From Deltaproteobacteria bacterium (GTDB taxonomy: Bacteria; Desulfobacterota; Desulfuromonadia; Desulfuromonadales; BM103): a stretch of DNA of 64,000 nucleotides. The notes beneath the pieces were generated by a model. The model was given only the letters and a program-made list of their open reading frames with translations. It was not told where the DNA came from and did not search any database. The DNA is taken from the NCBI GenBank assembly GCA_005774545.1, contig VAUL01000006.1:33916-97915 (forward strand). Reading direction: 5' to 3'. Shown here piece by piece: positions 1-8,936 of this stretch (position 1 is its first letter; the number at the start of each line of letters is the position of its first letter). Both the position numbers and the translations under genes were made by a program.

Positions 1-56
1 GCAGGTTGCCCGTGCCGGTCAGTCGATATCCACCACGTGCTTCCGGGGAGGCTGCC

Positions 57-1850
57 ATGATCGAGCAGAACGAAACCCTTGAGCAGAGAGTCGCCCGGCT
101 CGAGAGGCAGGTCGCCGAACTGGGCGCGGCCCTCGCCGCTCTGCGCGCCGGTCCTGCACCGGCCAGGGATGAGGCTTGCCCTCCCCGGCCGCTGGTGTCG
201 GGACCCGCCGGGACCTCGGAAGAACTGCTGTCGTGGGTGGACCGTGCCTACCTCCTGCCGCGCCTCGCCACCACCAGTTTCATTCTGGTGGTGGCGCTGG
301 CGTTACGTACCCTCGCCGACAGCGGAACCGTCGATCTTCAGTTCGGTACCCTGCTGGGGATGGCCTATGCCTTTGCCCTGATTGCCTACGCCTGGCTGGC
401 TTACGGCCGGAACAGTCCGCAGGCGCCGGTGTTTACCCTGTGGGGGACCGTCGTCATGTGTGCGGTGGTGGTCGAGACCCATCGGGTCTTTCAGGCTCTG
501 CCGACGGTCATCGCCTACCTGCTGCTGGCGACCACCGGGTGGGCGTCGGTGCTGATGAGCCGCCGCTTCCGTGTGGCGCTCCCCGTCTTTGCCGGAACCA
601 TCGGGATGAGCTTCGGTGCCTTTGCCATCAACTATCCCAGCCCGGTGTTCCCGTTGCTGACCGTCATCATGATCCTGGCAAATGCTTTTGCCGCATACGC
701 CTCCGGGCTGCTGCGGGCCTCGTGGCTGCGCTGGCTGCTCTTCGCCCTGACACTGTTCATGGTGCAGATCTGGGTGCTCAAACTGGGGATCTATCTCGCC
801 AGGATCTCTGCCGAGGCACTGGATTTCTCGATGCAGGGTTTTCTCCCGGCGCTTTGGGGGCTGGCGCTTGCCTTCGCGGCGATCGCCCTGGCCGGGGTGC
901 TCGGCAGAATCCAGGAGAAAGTGTCCAAGTTCGACATCCTGCTGCCGGTGCTCAATGTCCTGTGGGTCGTCGCCGCCGCCAGTCACGTGCTGGGCCACAA
1001 CCTTGTCGAACCGTGGGTTTTCGGTCTCCCGGCGGTGCTGCTGGGCGGCGGTCACCTTGGGGTCGCCTGGTGGCTGACGCGGCGCGGCGGAGCCGCCGCC
1101 CACGGCACGACGTCCTTTGCCCTGGCGGGCGGCCTGCTGATCGCGCTGGCGCTGCCGTATGCCGTCGGTCACGCGCTGCCGGCATCGACGGCGACCGCCG
1201 CCCTTGCCGTTGGCCTGGCTCTGGCCGCCCACCGGACCGGTGCCGGGGGGGTGCGGGTCGTCTCCTATCTGCTGCAGTTTTATGCCAGCTGTGCGCTGGT
1301 GGTGCTGCTGCGCACGACCGAAACGACGGCGCCGTCGCTGGGCGGTGCCTTGGCTTCCGGTCTGCTGGCCGTCATTGGCGCCTATCACTATGCCTGGGCG
1401 CGCAACCATCCGCCCGCACCCGGCGGACCGCTGACGGACCGGTTCAATCGCGGCGACCGCTGGGCGGCATTGTTGCTGATTGCAGCGTTGCTGAGCGGCT
1501 TTTTCACCTTGCGGATGGGGCTCTACCAGGGGTTGCATGAACTGCAGATGGCGACGCCGCGCGCCTTCGCCGCCGGCCAATCGCTGCTGATCAATCTGGC
1601 GGCGGCGGTGCTGTTGGTGGTCGGGCTGCGCCAGCGCAGCAAGGAACTGCGCAATGTCGGCGTGCTGATCACCCTGGTTGCCGCGGGGAAGGTGCTGGTC
1701 GATGTCTTCAGCTTCAAGGGGGTGCCCCTGCTGGTCAGCATCTTTTCCTTCGGCGTGGTGGCGGCCATTGCGTCTTACGTGCTGGGCCGCTGGGGGAGAG
1801 TGGCCGAGATCCGGCCGGAGTTGCATGGCGGGGGTGACGGTGCAGGCTGA
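57..1850 (+). CDS. polytopic membrane protein, DUF2339-like
   Basis: The 597-residue product begins with a short heptad-like coiled coil (roughly residues 5-30), then a Pro/Ala linker, then about a dozen or more hydrophobic segments filling the rest of the chain. This coiled-coil-plus-many-helices layout is that of the DUF2339 predicted membrane proteins, although those are often longer (800-1000 residues). No catalytic motif is visible and the function is unknown. The ATG at 57 is chosen because GGGGAG lies just upstream. A TTG at position 6 is in frame but has no clear ribosome site. It ends at a bidirectional terminator and faces the convergent cytochrome gene. The upstream neighbour is outside the window, so operon membership cannot be judged. 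Confidence 0.75.
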   Translation: MIEQNETLEQRVARLERQVAELGAALAALRAGPAPARDEACPPRPLVSGPAGTSEELLSWVDRAYLLPRLATTSFILVVALALRTLADSGTVDLQFGTLLGMAYAFALIAYAWLAYGRNSPQAPVFTLWGTVVMCAVVVETHRVFQALPTVIAYLLLATTGWASVLMSRRFRVALPVFAGTIGMSFGAFAINYPSPVFPLLTVIMILANAFAAYASGLLRASWLRWLLFALTLFMVQIWVLKLGIYLARISAEALDFSMQGFLPALWGLALAFAAIALAGVLGRIQEKVSKFDILLPVLNVLWVVAAASHVLGHNLVEPWVFGLPAVLLGGGHLGVAWWLTRRGGAAAHGTTSFALAGGLLIALALPYAVGHALPASTATAALAVGLALAAHRTGAGGVRVVSYLLQFYASCALVVLLRTTETTAPSLGGALASGLLAVIGAYHYAWARNHPPAPGGPLTDRFNRGDRWAALLLIAALLSGFFTLRMGLYQGLHELQMATPRAFAAGQSLLINLAAAVLLVVGLRQRSKELRNVGVLITLVAAGKVLVDVFSFKGVPLLVSIFSFGVVAAIASYVLGRWGRVAEIRPELHGGGDGAG

Positions 1851-1855
1851 TAAAA

Positions 1856-1884
1856 AAACGGGCGCCCGAGGGGGGCGCCCGTTT
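1856..1884. terminator. bidirectional rho-independent terminator
   Basis: A perfect 12-bp inverted repeat (AAACGGGCGCCC, 5-nt loop, GGGCGCCCGTTT) lies between the convergent membrane-protein gene and the octaheme cytochrome gene. It has an A-run on the left and Ts on the right, so it can end transcripts from both sides. Confidence 0.85.
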
Positions 1885-1907
1885 CCGGTCGTCAACTGCC
1901 GGCGGGA

Positions 1908-3068
1908 TTACCAGACGGTGTCGAGCTGCTTTTTGACCTGTTTGAAATCAGCTTCGACGCTGGCCAGGATGGCCATGGCATAATCGTTGTTATGCACGCC
2001 GTGGGTGCCGTCGTTGCGTACGAAGCGGAGATTCTTCAGCGCCCGCTCGTAAATCTTCCAGGCTTCGCCGGTCTTGCGATGGGCCGCATCGGCATCGTTC
2101 AGCGCGGCCTCGACCTCCACCCGCTGCTTCTGCAGCGATTCCACGCGCTCCTTGGTCGACGACGCCCACTCCTTGTAGAGGTTGGTGTAGTCCTGGCCTT
2201 CGTGGCAGTCGGTGCAGGTGCTTGCGGACGGGCGGTAAACCCCCTTGGTCACGGCGGTATGGCAGTCGGTGCAGCCGACGCTGGCGGCAAACATCAGGCC
2301 GGGCTCGCCCTTGACATCCTGAGCGCCCTTGCCTTCATTCATGGCAAGCTGTGCCTGGTGGCAGGCCTGGCAATCCTTCATCTGCGGTGCCGACGAATCC
2401 TTGTTCTCGGCGTGGCAGGCGAGGCAGAAATTCATCCGGTCGGTCTTGGTGGCCGGGTTGTGTACCACGCCGAAGTGGCAGTCGCGGCAGGTAAAATCAA
2501 AAGCGGAAATGTGCATTTCATGATCGAAGTTGGTGCCGCCGACGAACGAATCCTTCATGATGTCGGGCAATCCCTTGCGTTCCCGAAACGCGGGATTGAC
2601 GACATCGTCAAGCATCCGCATCTTGACCAGCTGCATCGGCCCCTGGGTCGTCTCCCGGACCTTGCGGTTGCCGTCGTCCGAGTGGCAGAACAGGCAGTGC
2701 CAGGAGGGGACCAGATCCTTGTGAGGGTTGGAGAGAATTTCCAGCTTTTCCTCGCGGGAGATGGTCAACTGCATGTAGGTGTCTTTAAGCCCGCCGAGTT
2801 TGGCTTTCATGTAGCCGACAACGCCGGGGCGGCCATGGCAGTCGAGGCAGGAGACGCCGGCCTCGCCATGCGCCGAGTGCTCCCACGAATCGACCTCGGC
2901 CAGCGGCCCGAAGCCCTTGGAAGGATGGCAGAGATGGCAGAATTCCGGTTCGGAGGTCATGTGCAGAATCTGGATATTGATGAATCCGAACACCACCACG
3001 AACACCACCGAAACGATGGTGAACAGGACGATGTGCCGCTTGCACCAGCTAAAAATGTTCATCAGCAT
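1908..3068 (-). CDS. NapC/NirT-type octaheme c-type cytochrome
   Basis: The 386-residue product has one N-terminal membrane anchor (about residues 12-32) and then eight CXXCH c-heme motifs (CHLCH, CLDCH, CLFCH, CRDCH, CLACH, CQACH, CTDCH, CTDCH). The C-terminal 90 residues are helical and lack hemes. A single anchor followed by a heme-rich periplasmic domain is the plan of NapC/NirT/NrfH quinol dehydrogenases, which move electrons from menaquinol to periplasmic partners. Those usually have four or five hemes, so this is an enlarged relative. The ATG at 3068 is preferred because AGAGG sits 6 nt upstream. A TTG at 3074 and an ATG at 3062 are alternatives. It lies downstream of the CbcL-like gene but is separated from it by a terminator and has its own candidate promoter. 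Confidence 0.9.
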   Translation of the reverse strand: MLMNIFSWCKRHIVLFTIVSVVFVVVFGFINIQILHMTSEPEFCHLCHPSKGFGPLAEVDSWEHSAHGEAGVSCLDCHGRPGVVGYMKAKLGGLKDTYMQLTISREEKLEILSNPHKDLVPSWHCLFCHSDDGNRKVRETTQGPMQLVKMRMLDDVVNPAFRERKGLPDIMKDSFVGGTNFDHEMHISAFDFTCRDCHFGVVHNPATKTDRMNFCLACHAENKDSSAPQMKDCQACHQAQLAMNEGKGAQDVKGEPGLMFAASVGCTDCHTAVTKGVYRPSASTCTDCHEGQDYTNLYKEWASSTKERVESLQKQRVEVEAALNDADAAHRKTGEAWKIYERALKNLRFVRNDGTHGVHNNDYAMAILASVEADFKQVKKQLDTVW

Positions 3069-3134
3069 GGTCAACCTCTTCTTTGCCGGGGATTGTCCCC
3101 TGCGCCATGGGAAATGTGCCGCTCAATCGGCCGT

Positions 3135-3162
3135 ATGATACACATCTCTCCAGGTAATGCAA
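3135..3162 (-). promoter_or_regulatory. candidate sigma-70 promoter for the octaheme cytochrome
   Basis: Read on the minus strand: TTGCAT, 16 nt, TATCAT (5 of 6 matches to the -10 consensus). It lies about 70 nt before the start codon and just downstream of a dyad at 3186-3203. Confidence 0.45.
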
Positions 3163-3185
3163 CGGAAAACCACGCGATTTCAATA

Positions 3186-3203
3186 CGTTAAGTGTTTTTA
3201 ACG
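3186..3203. promoter_or_regulatory. dyad operator candidate CGTTAA-N6-TTAACG
   Basis: An exact 6+6 bp inverted repeat with a 6-nt spacer ends 24 nt before the -35 hexamer of the candidate octaheme-cytochrome promoter. This is a usual position for an activator site. The cognate regulator is not known. Confidence 0.4.
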
Positions 3204-3224
3204 AAGCATGGCGGTGACTACGCA

Positions 3225-3259
3225 GAAAAAAACGGGGTTGCCGCTATGGGCAACCCCGT
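3225..3259 (-). terminator. terminator of the CbcL-like gene
   Basis: On the minus strand, an 11-bp stem (ACGGGGTTGCC / GGCAACCCCGT, 3232-3259) is followed by a run of U. It lies 33 nt after the stop codon of the CbcL-like gene and before the octaheme gene, which separates the two transcription units at least partly. Confidence 0.8.
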
Positions 3260-3291
3260 CCGTCTGCAATGCCGCTTCCCGTCGCTGACGG

Positions 3292-5145
3292 TCAGTGGCC
3301 GCTGCCTGACATGAAGGCGAAGAGCATCAGGAACAGGCAGGCAATCCCGGTGAATACGGCGATATAGCCGAAAGCCTTCAGGCAGAAATCATAGACCGGT
3401 CCGCTCACGCGCTTGCAGGCAAACTCCTCGGTGATGCCGGCTTCTTCATAGCGCTTCCATTGATCGCCGCGCTCCTCGATGAACTCCTCCTTGGACATCT
3501 GTCCGTTGAAGATGACGAAGTCCATCGGGAACTTCTCGGGGCGGCCGTGGGTATTGTAGAAGTGCACGGTAAAGATGAAGCCGGTTGCCAGCAGCGCCTC
3601 GTCGGAGTGGATGATGGTGGCAACGTTGAACATCCAGCCCGGCAGGAAGTAGCCGAAGAATTCGGGGAACCACAGCATCAGCCCCGAACCGCCGATGGCG
3701 AACATGCCCCAGAAGACCGCCAGGAAGTCGAATTTTTCCCAGTAGGTCCAGCGCTCGAAGGTCGGTTTCGGCCCCATGAACAGGAACCAGCGCACCATCC
3801 CCACCACGTCGCGCACGTCGCGCAGGTTCGGGCAGAGCGAATCCGGGCCGAACAACCGCTGCAGCCACATCCCCTTGATGTCCTTGCGGATGAAGAGGAA
3901 GTCGAAGCTCAGGATCAGGGCCGAGACGAAGTAGTAGAAGGTGATGACGGCGCAGCCGCGATGGATCAGGCCGGCATAGTAGGAGCCGCCGTAGAAGTTC
4001 ATGAGCACCTGGGCCCAATGCTGGTTGCTGAACTTCAGCGGCAGGCCGGTCAGGGTCAGGCCGAGGAAGCTGACGATCACCGTGAGGTGCAGGAAGACGT
4101 GGCGCGGCTGGAAGCGCCGATACTGCTTGTGCGGCTCGCTGATTTGGTGTTCCTCGTGCCCTTCGTGGCGGGCCGCCAGCTTCTGGCGGTTTTCGACGAA
4201 GCCGCGCACCATCCAGAGCAGGGTATGAATCCAGAAGACGGCGAAGGTGCCGATCAGCAGGCCGGTCATGCTGATGAAGGTCCAGTAGAGGATCGGATAC
4301 TCGACCCGGTCGGTCATCTCGCCGTGGGAGTAGAACTTGGCAAAGAGCGGCGTGGCGTTCGGATGGCATTGAGCGCAGGTGCCGACCAGGTTCGCCGGAT
4401 TGACGCTCGACTTCGGATCGTCCTTGGGGAGAACCGTGTGGGCGGTATGGCAATCGGCGCATCCGGCGACCTTGTCCGGGAAGCCGAGCCGGTAGTTCTT
4501 GCCGTGATAGCTATCCATGTAGGTCGAGACGGCCACGCTGAAGACCCCGTTACGGGCCATCATATCCTTGTCGGCATGACACTTCAGGCAGACCTTGGTA
4601 TGAAACTCGCGGTTGATATGGCTCTTCGGATCGCCGAGCTGCTCGATGCGATGCAGGTTGTGACAGTCGTGGCAGGCGGCCGAATCCTTGTTGCCGGCGG
4701 CAACCGCCTTGCCGTGCGCCGAAGCCAGATAATCCTTGTGATCATCGTGGCAGCCGGTGCATTTGGCGACGACCTTGCTCTTGTCGCCCTTCCAGGCCCG
4801 ATGCTTGTGGATGTCGTCGTGACAGTCCGCGCACTTCACCTCGTTGAGCTGGTGAACGCTGGCAAAATGATCGGCCGATTCCTCCTTGTGGCAGCGGACG
4901 CACTTCGGTGGCGACGGCATGACGTTGCCGGCCATGTGCTGGTCCAGCGAAGTCACCTCCATGTGACAGCTGGTACAGCCGTTCTGGCCATGGACCGAAG
5001 CCCCGAACTCGACGGGGGAGACGACCCCTTCGTGACATTTGAGGCAGGTTTCCGGCGCGATGGCCATGCCGTTCTGGGCGGCGGCCAGCACCGGCGTCAG
5101 CAGCAGCGCTGCCAGCAGGATGATCGGGTAACGGCGAAAACTCAT
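3292..5145 (-). CDS. cbcL: CbcL-like nine-heme cytochrome c / cytochrome b fusion
   Basis: The 617-residue product has a Sec signal peptide (about residues 1-24), a periplasmic domain with nine CXXCH motifs (to about residue 290), and a C-terminal polytopic domain with His residues suited to b-type hemes in the HydC/FdnI family manner. Nine c-hemes joined to a diheme cytochrome b is the plan of Geobacter CbcL. CbcL is an inner-membrane menaquinol oxidase needed for electron transfer to low-potential acceptors; that role is carried over here by family resemblance. The ATG at 5145 is chosen because AGGAGG lies 9 nt upstream and a signal peptide follows at once. An upstream in-frame extension to 5274 lacks such support. 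It is followed by a terminator, then by the octaheme cytochrome gene. Confidence 0.88.
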   Translation of the reverse strand: MSFRRYPIILLAALLLTPVLAAAQNGMAIAPETCLKCHEGVVSPVEFGASVHGQNGCTSCHMEVTSLDQHMAGNVMPSPPKCVRCHKEESADHFASVHQLNEVKCADCHDDIHKHRAWKGDKSKVVAKCTGCHDDHKDYLASAHGKAVAAGNKDSAACHDCHNLHRIEQLGDPKSHINREFHTKVCLKCHADKDMMARNGVFSVAVSTYMDSYHGKNYRLGFPDKVAGCADCHTAHTVLPKDDPKSSVNPANLVGTCAQCHPNATPLFAKFYSHGEMTDRVEYPILYWTFISMTGLLIGTFAVFWIHTLLWMVRGFVENRQKLAARHEGHEEHQISEPHKQYRRFQPRHVFLHLTVIVSFLGLTLTGLPLKFSNQHWAQVLMNFYGGSYYAGLIHRGCAVITFYYFVSALILSFDFLFIRKDIKGMWLQRLFGPDSLCPNLRDVRDVVGMVRWFLFMGPKPTFERWTYWEKFDFLAVFWGMFAIGGSGLMLWFPEFFGYFLPGWMFNVATIIHSDEALLATGFIFTVHFYNTHGRPEKFPMDFVIFNGQMSKEEFIEERGDQWKRYEEAGITEEFACKRVSGPVYDFCLKAFGYIAVFTGIACLFLMLFAFMSGSGH

Positions 5146-5254
5146 GGGGGAAAGCCTCCTGTGCTCAGGATGAAACAATGGAAACCGGAATGGAACGCGC
5201 ACCAATAGCAAAAAGATCGAAAAACAAAAGCCTGAGTGAGTCGACGAACGCGAC

Positions 5255-5273
5255 TGTATAAAAAAAATATACA
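5255..5273. promoter_or_regulatory. dyad TGTATA-A7-TATACA
   Basis: An exact 6-bp inverted repeat flanks seven A residues, 110-128 nt upstream of the CbcL-like start codon. It would lie in the 5' leader if the candidate promoter at 5291-5320 is used. It could be an operator or an AT-rich promoter element. Confidence 0.35.
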
Positions 5274-5290
5274 CCCCAAAGATTAAAGCG

Positions 5291-5320
5291 TGTTTATCAC
5301 GGCGCGAGGTTAAAAGTCAA
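5291..5320 (-). promoter_or_regulatory. candidate promoter for the CbcL-like gene
   Basis: On the minus strand: TTGACT, 18 nt, TAAACA. The predicted start is near 5285, giving a leader of about 140 nt that contains the TGTATA dyad. Confidence 0.35.
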
Positions 5321-5415
5321 TCGTGAAAATAATCTTATTTCATTGCCGGTCCGGCTGGGCTAATATGCATGCCGCCGGGAGATGTATGGAAAGGATCTCC
5401 GGTCTGGGGGTGAAA

Positions 5416-5646
5416 ATGAAACGATGGCGAAGTATGATGCTTGCGGGCGCGGCCCTGTCGGTCTACCTGGCTGGGGGGCTCGGCGTCATGGCGGGGATGG
5501 TACTGATCGGTATTGTCGGGGAACGTGATCTCTGGGGCTGGGGGCGGGCCGACTCGATCGGCTACCTGCTGTTCGGCGCCGGACTGTGCCTGACGATTCT
5601 AGGCGTTCTGGTGATGCGGATTATGCGTAACCGGCAGATCGCCTGA
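5416..5646 (+). CDS. small membrane protein, function unknown
   Basis: The 76-residue product has two hydrophobic helices (about residues 8-32 and 45-65) and a basic C terminus. No family is recognised. The ATG at 5416 follows a G-rich GGGGGTG at close spacing. An in-frame ATG at 5386 with GGGAG upstream would add ten residues and is nearly as good. It sits alone between the divergent CbcL-like gene and the convergent Fo operon, and ends at a strong bidirectional terminator. An AT-rich TAATAT at 5361-5366 may be its -10 element. Confidence 0.55.
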   Translation: MKRWRSMMLAGAALSVYLAGGLGVMAGMVLIGIVGERDLWGWGRADSIGYLLFGAGLCLTILGVLVMRIMRNRQIA

Positions 5647-5667
5647 CCTTCGCTGTGTCGTGTCGAT

Positions 5668-5703
5668 AAAAAAAGGGTGCGCCCGCCGGGCGCACCCTTT
5701 TTT
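5668..5703. terminator. bidirectional terminator
   Basis: A 10-bp GC stem (GGGTGCGCCC / GGGCGCACCC, 3-nt loop) is flanked by seven A on the left and six T on the right. It serves both the small membrane protein gene and the minus-strand atp operon. Confidence 0.9.
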
Positions 5704-5721
5704 GTCGGCGAAAACCGGTTG

Positions 5722-6000
5722 TCAGTGCCCGGCAGCGGTGCCGGCCAGCTGCAGAACCTGGGCGGTGAACGGGTTGGCGAAGAGGATGATCATGGCGACG
5801 ACGAACACGTAAATCGCCAGGGACTCGATCATCGCCAGACCGATCAGCATGATGGTCATGATTTTGCCGCTGGCGCCGGGATTGCGGGCCACGCCCTCAA
5901 CCGCACTCTTGACAGCCAGACCCTGACCGAGACCGGTCCCGAAGGACCCGATCGCCATACCGAAACCGGCAGCGATCATACACCACGCGAAAAACTGCAT
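5722..6000 (-). CDS. atpE: ATP synthase Fo subunit c
   Basis: The 92-residue hairpin protein forms the rotor ring of F-type ATP synthase. The first helix carries the Gly-repeat motif (GTGLGQG, about residues 21-27). The second carries the ion-binding carboxylate E59 in IES, with S60 and Y64 following. Q26, E59, S60 and Y64 together match the side chains that bind Na+ in Na+-type c subunits, though T67 of the Ilyobacter site is a hydrophobic residue here. The gene is last in an Fo-only operon (two accessory genes, atpB, atpE). The F1 genes are not in this window. Confidence 0.95.
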   Translation of the reverse strand: MQFFAWCMIAAGFGMAIGSFGTGLGQGLAVKSAVEGVARNPGASGKIMTIMLIGLAMIESLAIYVFVVAMIILFANPFTAQVLQLAGTAAGH

Positions 6001-6076
6001 TGTCCTGCTCCTTTCCTTTTGTACTGCTGGGTTTTATTGATCCTATACGATATAGGACGCTGACCCTGCGAAGGGT

Positions 6077-6745
6077 CTAATGGGCTTCCTCGAGCGCGCC
6101 GGCAATGTAGATCATCGCCAGCAGCATGAAGACGAACGTCTGAATGAAGGCGACCATGACCCCCATGAGCATCATCGGCAGAGGCACCAGGAACGGCACC
6201 AGGGTGAAGAAGATCATCAGGACGATCTCATGGCCGTACATGTTGCCGAACAGACGCAGCGTGAGCGACAGCGGCCGCGCCAGGTGACCGATCAGCTCGA
6301 TCGGTACGATCAGCGGCGCCAGCCAGATGACCGGCCCGCAGAAGTGCTTGAAATAAGCCAGGCCGTGTTCCTTGACGCCGATGATGTGGGTCATGGCGAA
6401 AACCGTCAAGGCGATGGCGGCATTGGTGTTGAGGTTGGCGGTCGGCGGGTAGAACCCGGGGATCAGGGCGATCAGGTTCGAAGTCAGGATGAAGAAGGCG
6501 ATCGCGGCAATCAGCGGGAAGTACGCCTTGCCGTGGGGCCCCATGTTCTCTTCAACCATCCCTTCGATGGCGGCAACGATCGGTTCGAAAAAGTTCTGCA
6601 GGCCGCCGGGTACGGTCTTGATGCTGCTCTTGACCATCAGGGCCACGACGATGAGCAGCAGCATGACGAGCCAGGTATACAGGACGTGCTCGCCGATGTG
6701 GAGCTGTTCAGCCAGCGATTTCAGAAAGAGAAACGGATGGATCAT
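6077..6745 (-). CDS. atpB: ATP synthase Fo subunit a
   Basis: This 222-residue polytopic protein is the stator subunit that forms the two half-channels facing the c ring. The essential arginine is R164 in the segment [15 protein letters not shown], followed by two more membrane helices. The length is normal for a short bacterial subunit a. It lies 76 nt upstream of atpE and 20 nt downstream of the accessory gene atpI in the same minus-strand operon. Confidence 0.96.
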   Translation of the reverse strand: MIHPFLFLKSLAEQLHIGEHVLYTWLVMLLLIVVALMVKSSIKTVPGGLQNFFEPIVAAIEGMVEENMGPHGKAYFPLIAAIAFFILTSNLIALIPGFYPPTANLNTNAAIALTVFAMTHIIGVKEHGLAYFKHFCGPVIWLAPLIVPIELIGHLARPLSLTLRLFGNMYGHEIVLMIFFTLVPFLVPLPMMLMGVMVAFIQTFVFMLLAMIYIAGALEEAH

Positions 6746-6765
6746 GACGGACCTCTGTGCCTCCT

Positions 6766-7134
6766 CTACCTCAGAGCGCGCTGGAGTGTAAGCCAGAGCA
6801 GATTGATTACCACCACCGACAGGCCGATCGCCAGTCCGACGGGGTGAATTTTGGCAACGGCGATCAGCAGGGCCAGAACCCCGCCCAGAACGATCAGCCG
6901 GACGACATAGCCGAACTGGTAACGGACACGCGAGCCGGCGGCCGGTTCGGCCAGCAGGCGCCGAAGCGAGCGGTGCAGCCAGGCGAATCCGGCAATTGCC
7001 ACCAGCCCGCCGGCGAGCACCCCCACCGTCACCGGCCAGTTCGCAAAGGGGAGACTGCCGGCCAGCAGAGCTCCCAAAACGATCCAGTTGCGCCGCTGCA
7101 GCGTTGCCGGGAGCTGCTCAATCGTTGCTGCCAT
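6766..7134 (-). CDS. atpI: ATP synthase subunit I-like membrane protein
   Basis: The 122-residue protein has four hydrophobic segments and a basic loop near the middle, as in the ATP synthase I family (PF03899). Members sit upstream of atpB and are thought to help assemble the c ring or supply Mg2+. It overlaps the preceding small gene by 17 nt, which argues for translational coupling. Sequence conservation in this family is low, so the call rests on size, topology and position. Confidence 0.8.
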   Translation of the reverse strand: MAATIEQLPATLQRRNWIVLGALLAGSLPFANWPVTVGVLAGGLVAIAGFAWLHRSLRRLLAEPAAGSRVRYQFGYVVRLIVLGGVLALLIAVAKIHPVGLAIGLSVVVINLLWLTLQRALR

Positions 7135-7369
7135 CGTCGCTTTTCCCGTCCTGCTCGCGCAGAGCCCGGCGGGTCAGAATGAAAATGTTGCGGAACCCTG
7201 CGGCGATGCCGAAGCCGAGCCACAACAAGGTCATCCACGGCGACGTGCCCCACCAGCCGTCCAGGGTATAGCCGATGAAGAGGCCGATGAAAGACGCGGC
7301 CACCATGGAAATTCCCAGGCTCGACACGAAGCCGAGGGAGCGGAACAGCTGGCGCCTGTCGTCAGCCAT
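7118..7369 (-). CDS. atpZ: AtpZ-like small membrane protein of the Fo operon
   Basis: The 83-residue protein has two membrane helices separated by a short loop with conserved-looking Gly and Asp (GYTLDGWWGTSPW), typical of the AtpZ/AtpI family (F0F1-ATPase_gene1, PF09527). It is the first gene of the Fo operon and overlaps the next gene by 17 nt. AtpZ proteins are reported to act with AtpI in assembly or in Mg2+/Ca2+ transport for the synthase. Confidence 0.8.
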   Translation of the reverse strand: MADDRRQLFRSLGFVSSLGISMVAASFIGLFIGYTLDGWWGTSPWMTLLWLGFGIAAGFRNIFILTRRALREQDGKSDDGSND

Positions 7370-7409
7370 GCAACGGACCTTTCCCTTTGCCCGGGACGAA
7401 AAGCGACCT

Positions 7410-7439
7410 TTGATAGCACATGGCCCTACTCGCTGTCAA
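7410..7439 (-). promoter_or_regulatory. promoter of the Fo (atp) operon
   Basis: On the minus strand: a perfect TTGACA, 18 nt, then TGC-TATCAA, an extended -10. It sits in the 88-nt gap after the hemL stop codon, so the Fo genes need not depend on hemL read-through. Confidence 0.6.
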
Positions 7440-7457
7440 CCCGGGGGCAAGGCCGGA

Positions 7458-8741
7458 TTAAAGTGCCCGGAACGCTTTGCGCGCGGCTTCGATGGTGCGA
7501 TCGAGATCGTCCTGGGAATGGGCGATGCTCATGAACCCGGCCTCGAACTGGCTCGGTGCGATGTTGATCCCTTCGTCGAGCAGCAGGCGGAAGAATTTGC
7601 CGAAAGCTGCCGTGTCGCTCTTGGCCGCATCGGCAAAACTGTGGACCGGCCCCTCCTGGAAGTACGTACAGAACATGCCGCCGACGCGGACAAAGCAGGT
7701 CGGCAGAGCACACTCTTTGGCGGCCTGTCTCAGCCCCTGCTCGAGGTAGGCGCTCTTTTCCTCGATCCGCTGGTAGAAGCCCTCTTCCTGGAGGAGTTTC
7801 AGCGTGGCGATCCCCGCCGCCATGGCGAGCGGATTGCCGGAGAGGGTCCCGGCCTGGTAAACGCCGCCGACCGGAGAAAGCTTTTCCATGATCTCGCGCT
7901 TGCCGCCGAAGGCGCCGACCGGCAAGCCGCCGCCGATGATCTTGCCGAGGCAGACGAGGTCGCCGCGAACCCCGTAGCGCTCCTGGGCGCCGCCGTAGGC
8001 GACGCGGAACCCGGTCATGACTTCGTCGACGATCAGCACGATCCCCTCGCGATCGCAAAGCTGCCGCAGGCCTTCGAGGAAGCCGGGCTGCGGGATGACG
8101 CAGCCCATGTTGCCGGCAACCGGTTCGAGAATGATGCAGGCGATCTGCTCCGGGTTGGCGGCAATCAGTGCCTTGACCTCGTTCAGGTCGTTGTAGGTGG
8201 CCGTCAGGGTGTGCTTGGCAAAGTCGGCAGGAACCCCCGGGGAGGTCGGCACGCCGAAGGTGGCGGCGCCGCTGCCGGCCTTGACCAGCAGGCTGTCGGC
8301 ATGGCCGTGGTAGCAGCCGTCGAATTTGAGGATCTTATCCCGCCCGGTGTAGCCGCGCGCCAGGCGAATGGCGCTCATGGTGGCTTCGGTGCCCGAAGAG
8401 ACCATGCGCACCATCTCGATGTTCGGATAGGCGGTGCAAACCATCTCGGCCAGTTCGATCTCGCGTTCGGTGGGGGCGCCGAAGGAGGCTCCGGAGCCGG
8501 CGGCGTCGCGAATGGCTGCAACGACCTCGGGGTGACAGTGGCCAAGGATCATCGGGCCCCAGGAGCCGACGTAATCGATGTAGGCGTTGCCGTCGGCATC
8601 GAAGATTTTCGACCCCTCGGCCCGGGTGATGAATATCGGTTCGCGACCGACGGATTTAAATGCGCGGACCGGGCTGTTGACCCCGCCGGGAATTCGTTCC
8701 TTGGCTTTGGCAAAGAGCGCGGAGGATTTGGTGTAATTCAT
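7458..8741 (-). CDS. hemL: glutamate-1-semialdehyde 2,1-aminomutase
   Basis: This 427-residue PLP enzyme converts glutamate-1-semialdehyde to 5-aminolevulinate, the first committed tetrapyrrole precursor in the C5 pathway. The PLP lysine is K267 in [17 protein letters not shown], and the cofactor-binding DEV follows the usual spacing (D239-E240). Length and the N-terminal [11 protein letters not shown] signature are standard for HemL. GGAG lies 8 nt before the ATG. The gene diverges from nuoA and precedes the Fo operon, a neighbourhood also seen in Geobacter. Heme supply matters to an organism with this many cytochromes. Confidence 0.96.
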   Translation of the reverse strand: MNYTKSSALFAKAKERIPGGVNSPVRAFKSVGREPIFITRAEGSKIFDADGNAYIDYVGSWGPMILGHCHPEVVAAIRDAAGSGASFGAPTEREIELAEMVCTAYPNIEMVRMVSSGTEATMSAIRLARGYTGRDKILKFDGCYHGHADSLLVKAGSGAATFGVPTSPGVPADFAKHTLTATYNDLNEVKALIAANPEQIACIILEPVAGNMGCVIPQPGFLEGLRQLCDREGIVLIVDEVMTGFRVAYGGAQERYGVRGDLVCLGKIIGGGLPVGAFGGKREIMEKLSPVGGVYQAGTLSGNPLAMAAGIATLKLLQEEGFYQRIEEKSAYLEQGLRQAAKECALPTCFVRVGGMFCTYFQEGPVHSFADAAKSDTAAFGKFFRLLLDEGINIAPSQFEAGFMSIAHSQDDLDRTIEAARKAFRAL

Positions 8742-8936
8742 GGGGCGATCTCCAGTGCGGGTGGTGTGGTCGGCGCCGTCGGGGCCTGGTTGGTAAGAAG
8801 CGTCAGGCTGCAGGTGTCATCAAGGCTGGCGGCGCACGGTGCTGGCCGGTTTGCGACATCAAGCAAAACGCTGCGGGCAAGCCGGAAAGACGTTGGAAAC
8901 GTTGATTGGGCATGAAATGAAATCTGCCACCCGCGT

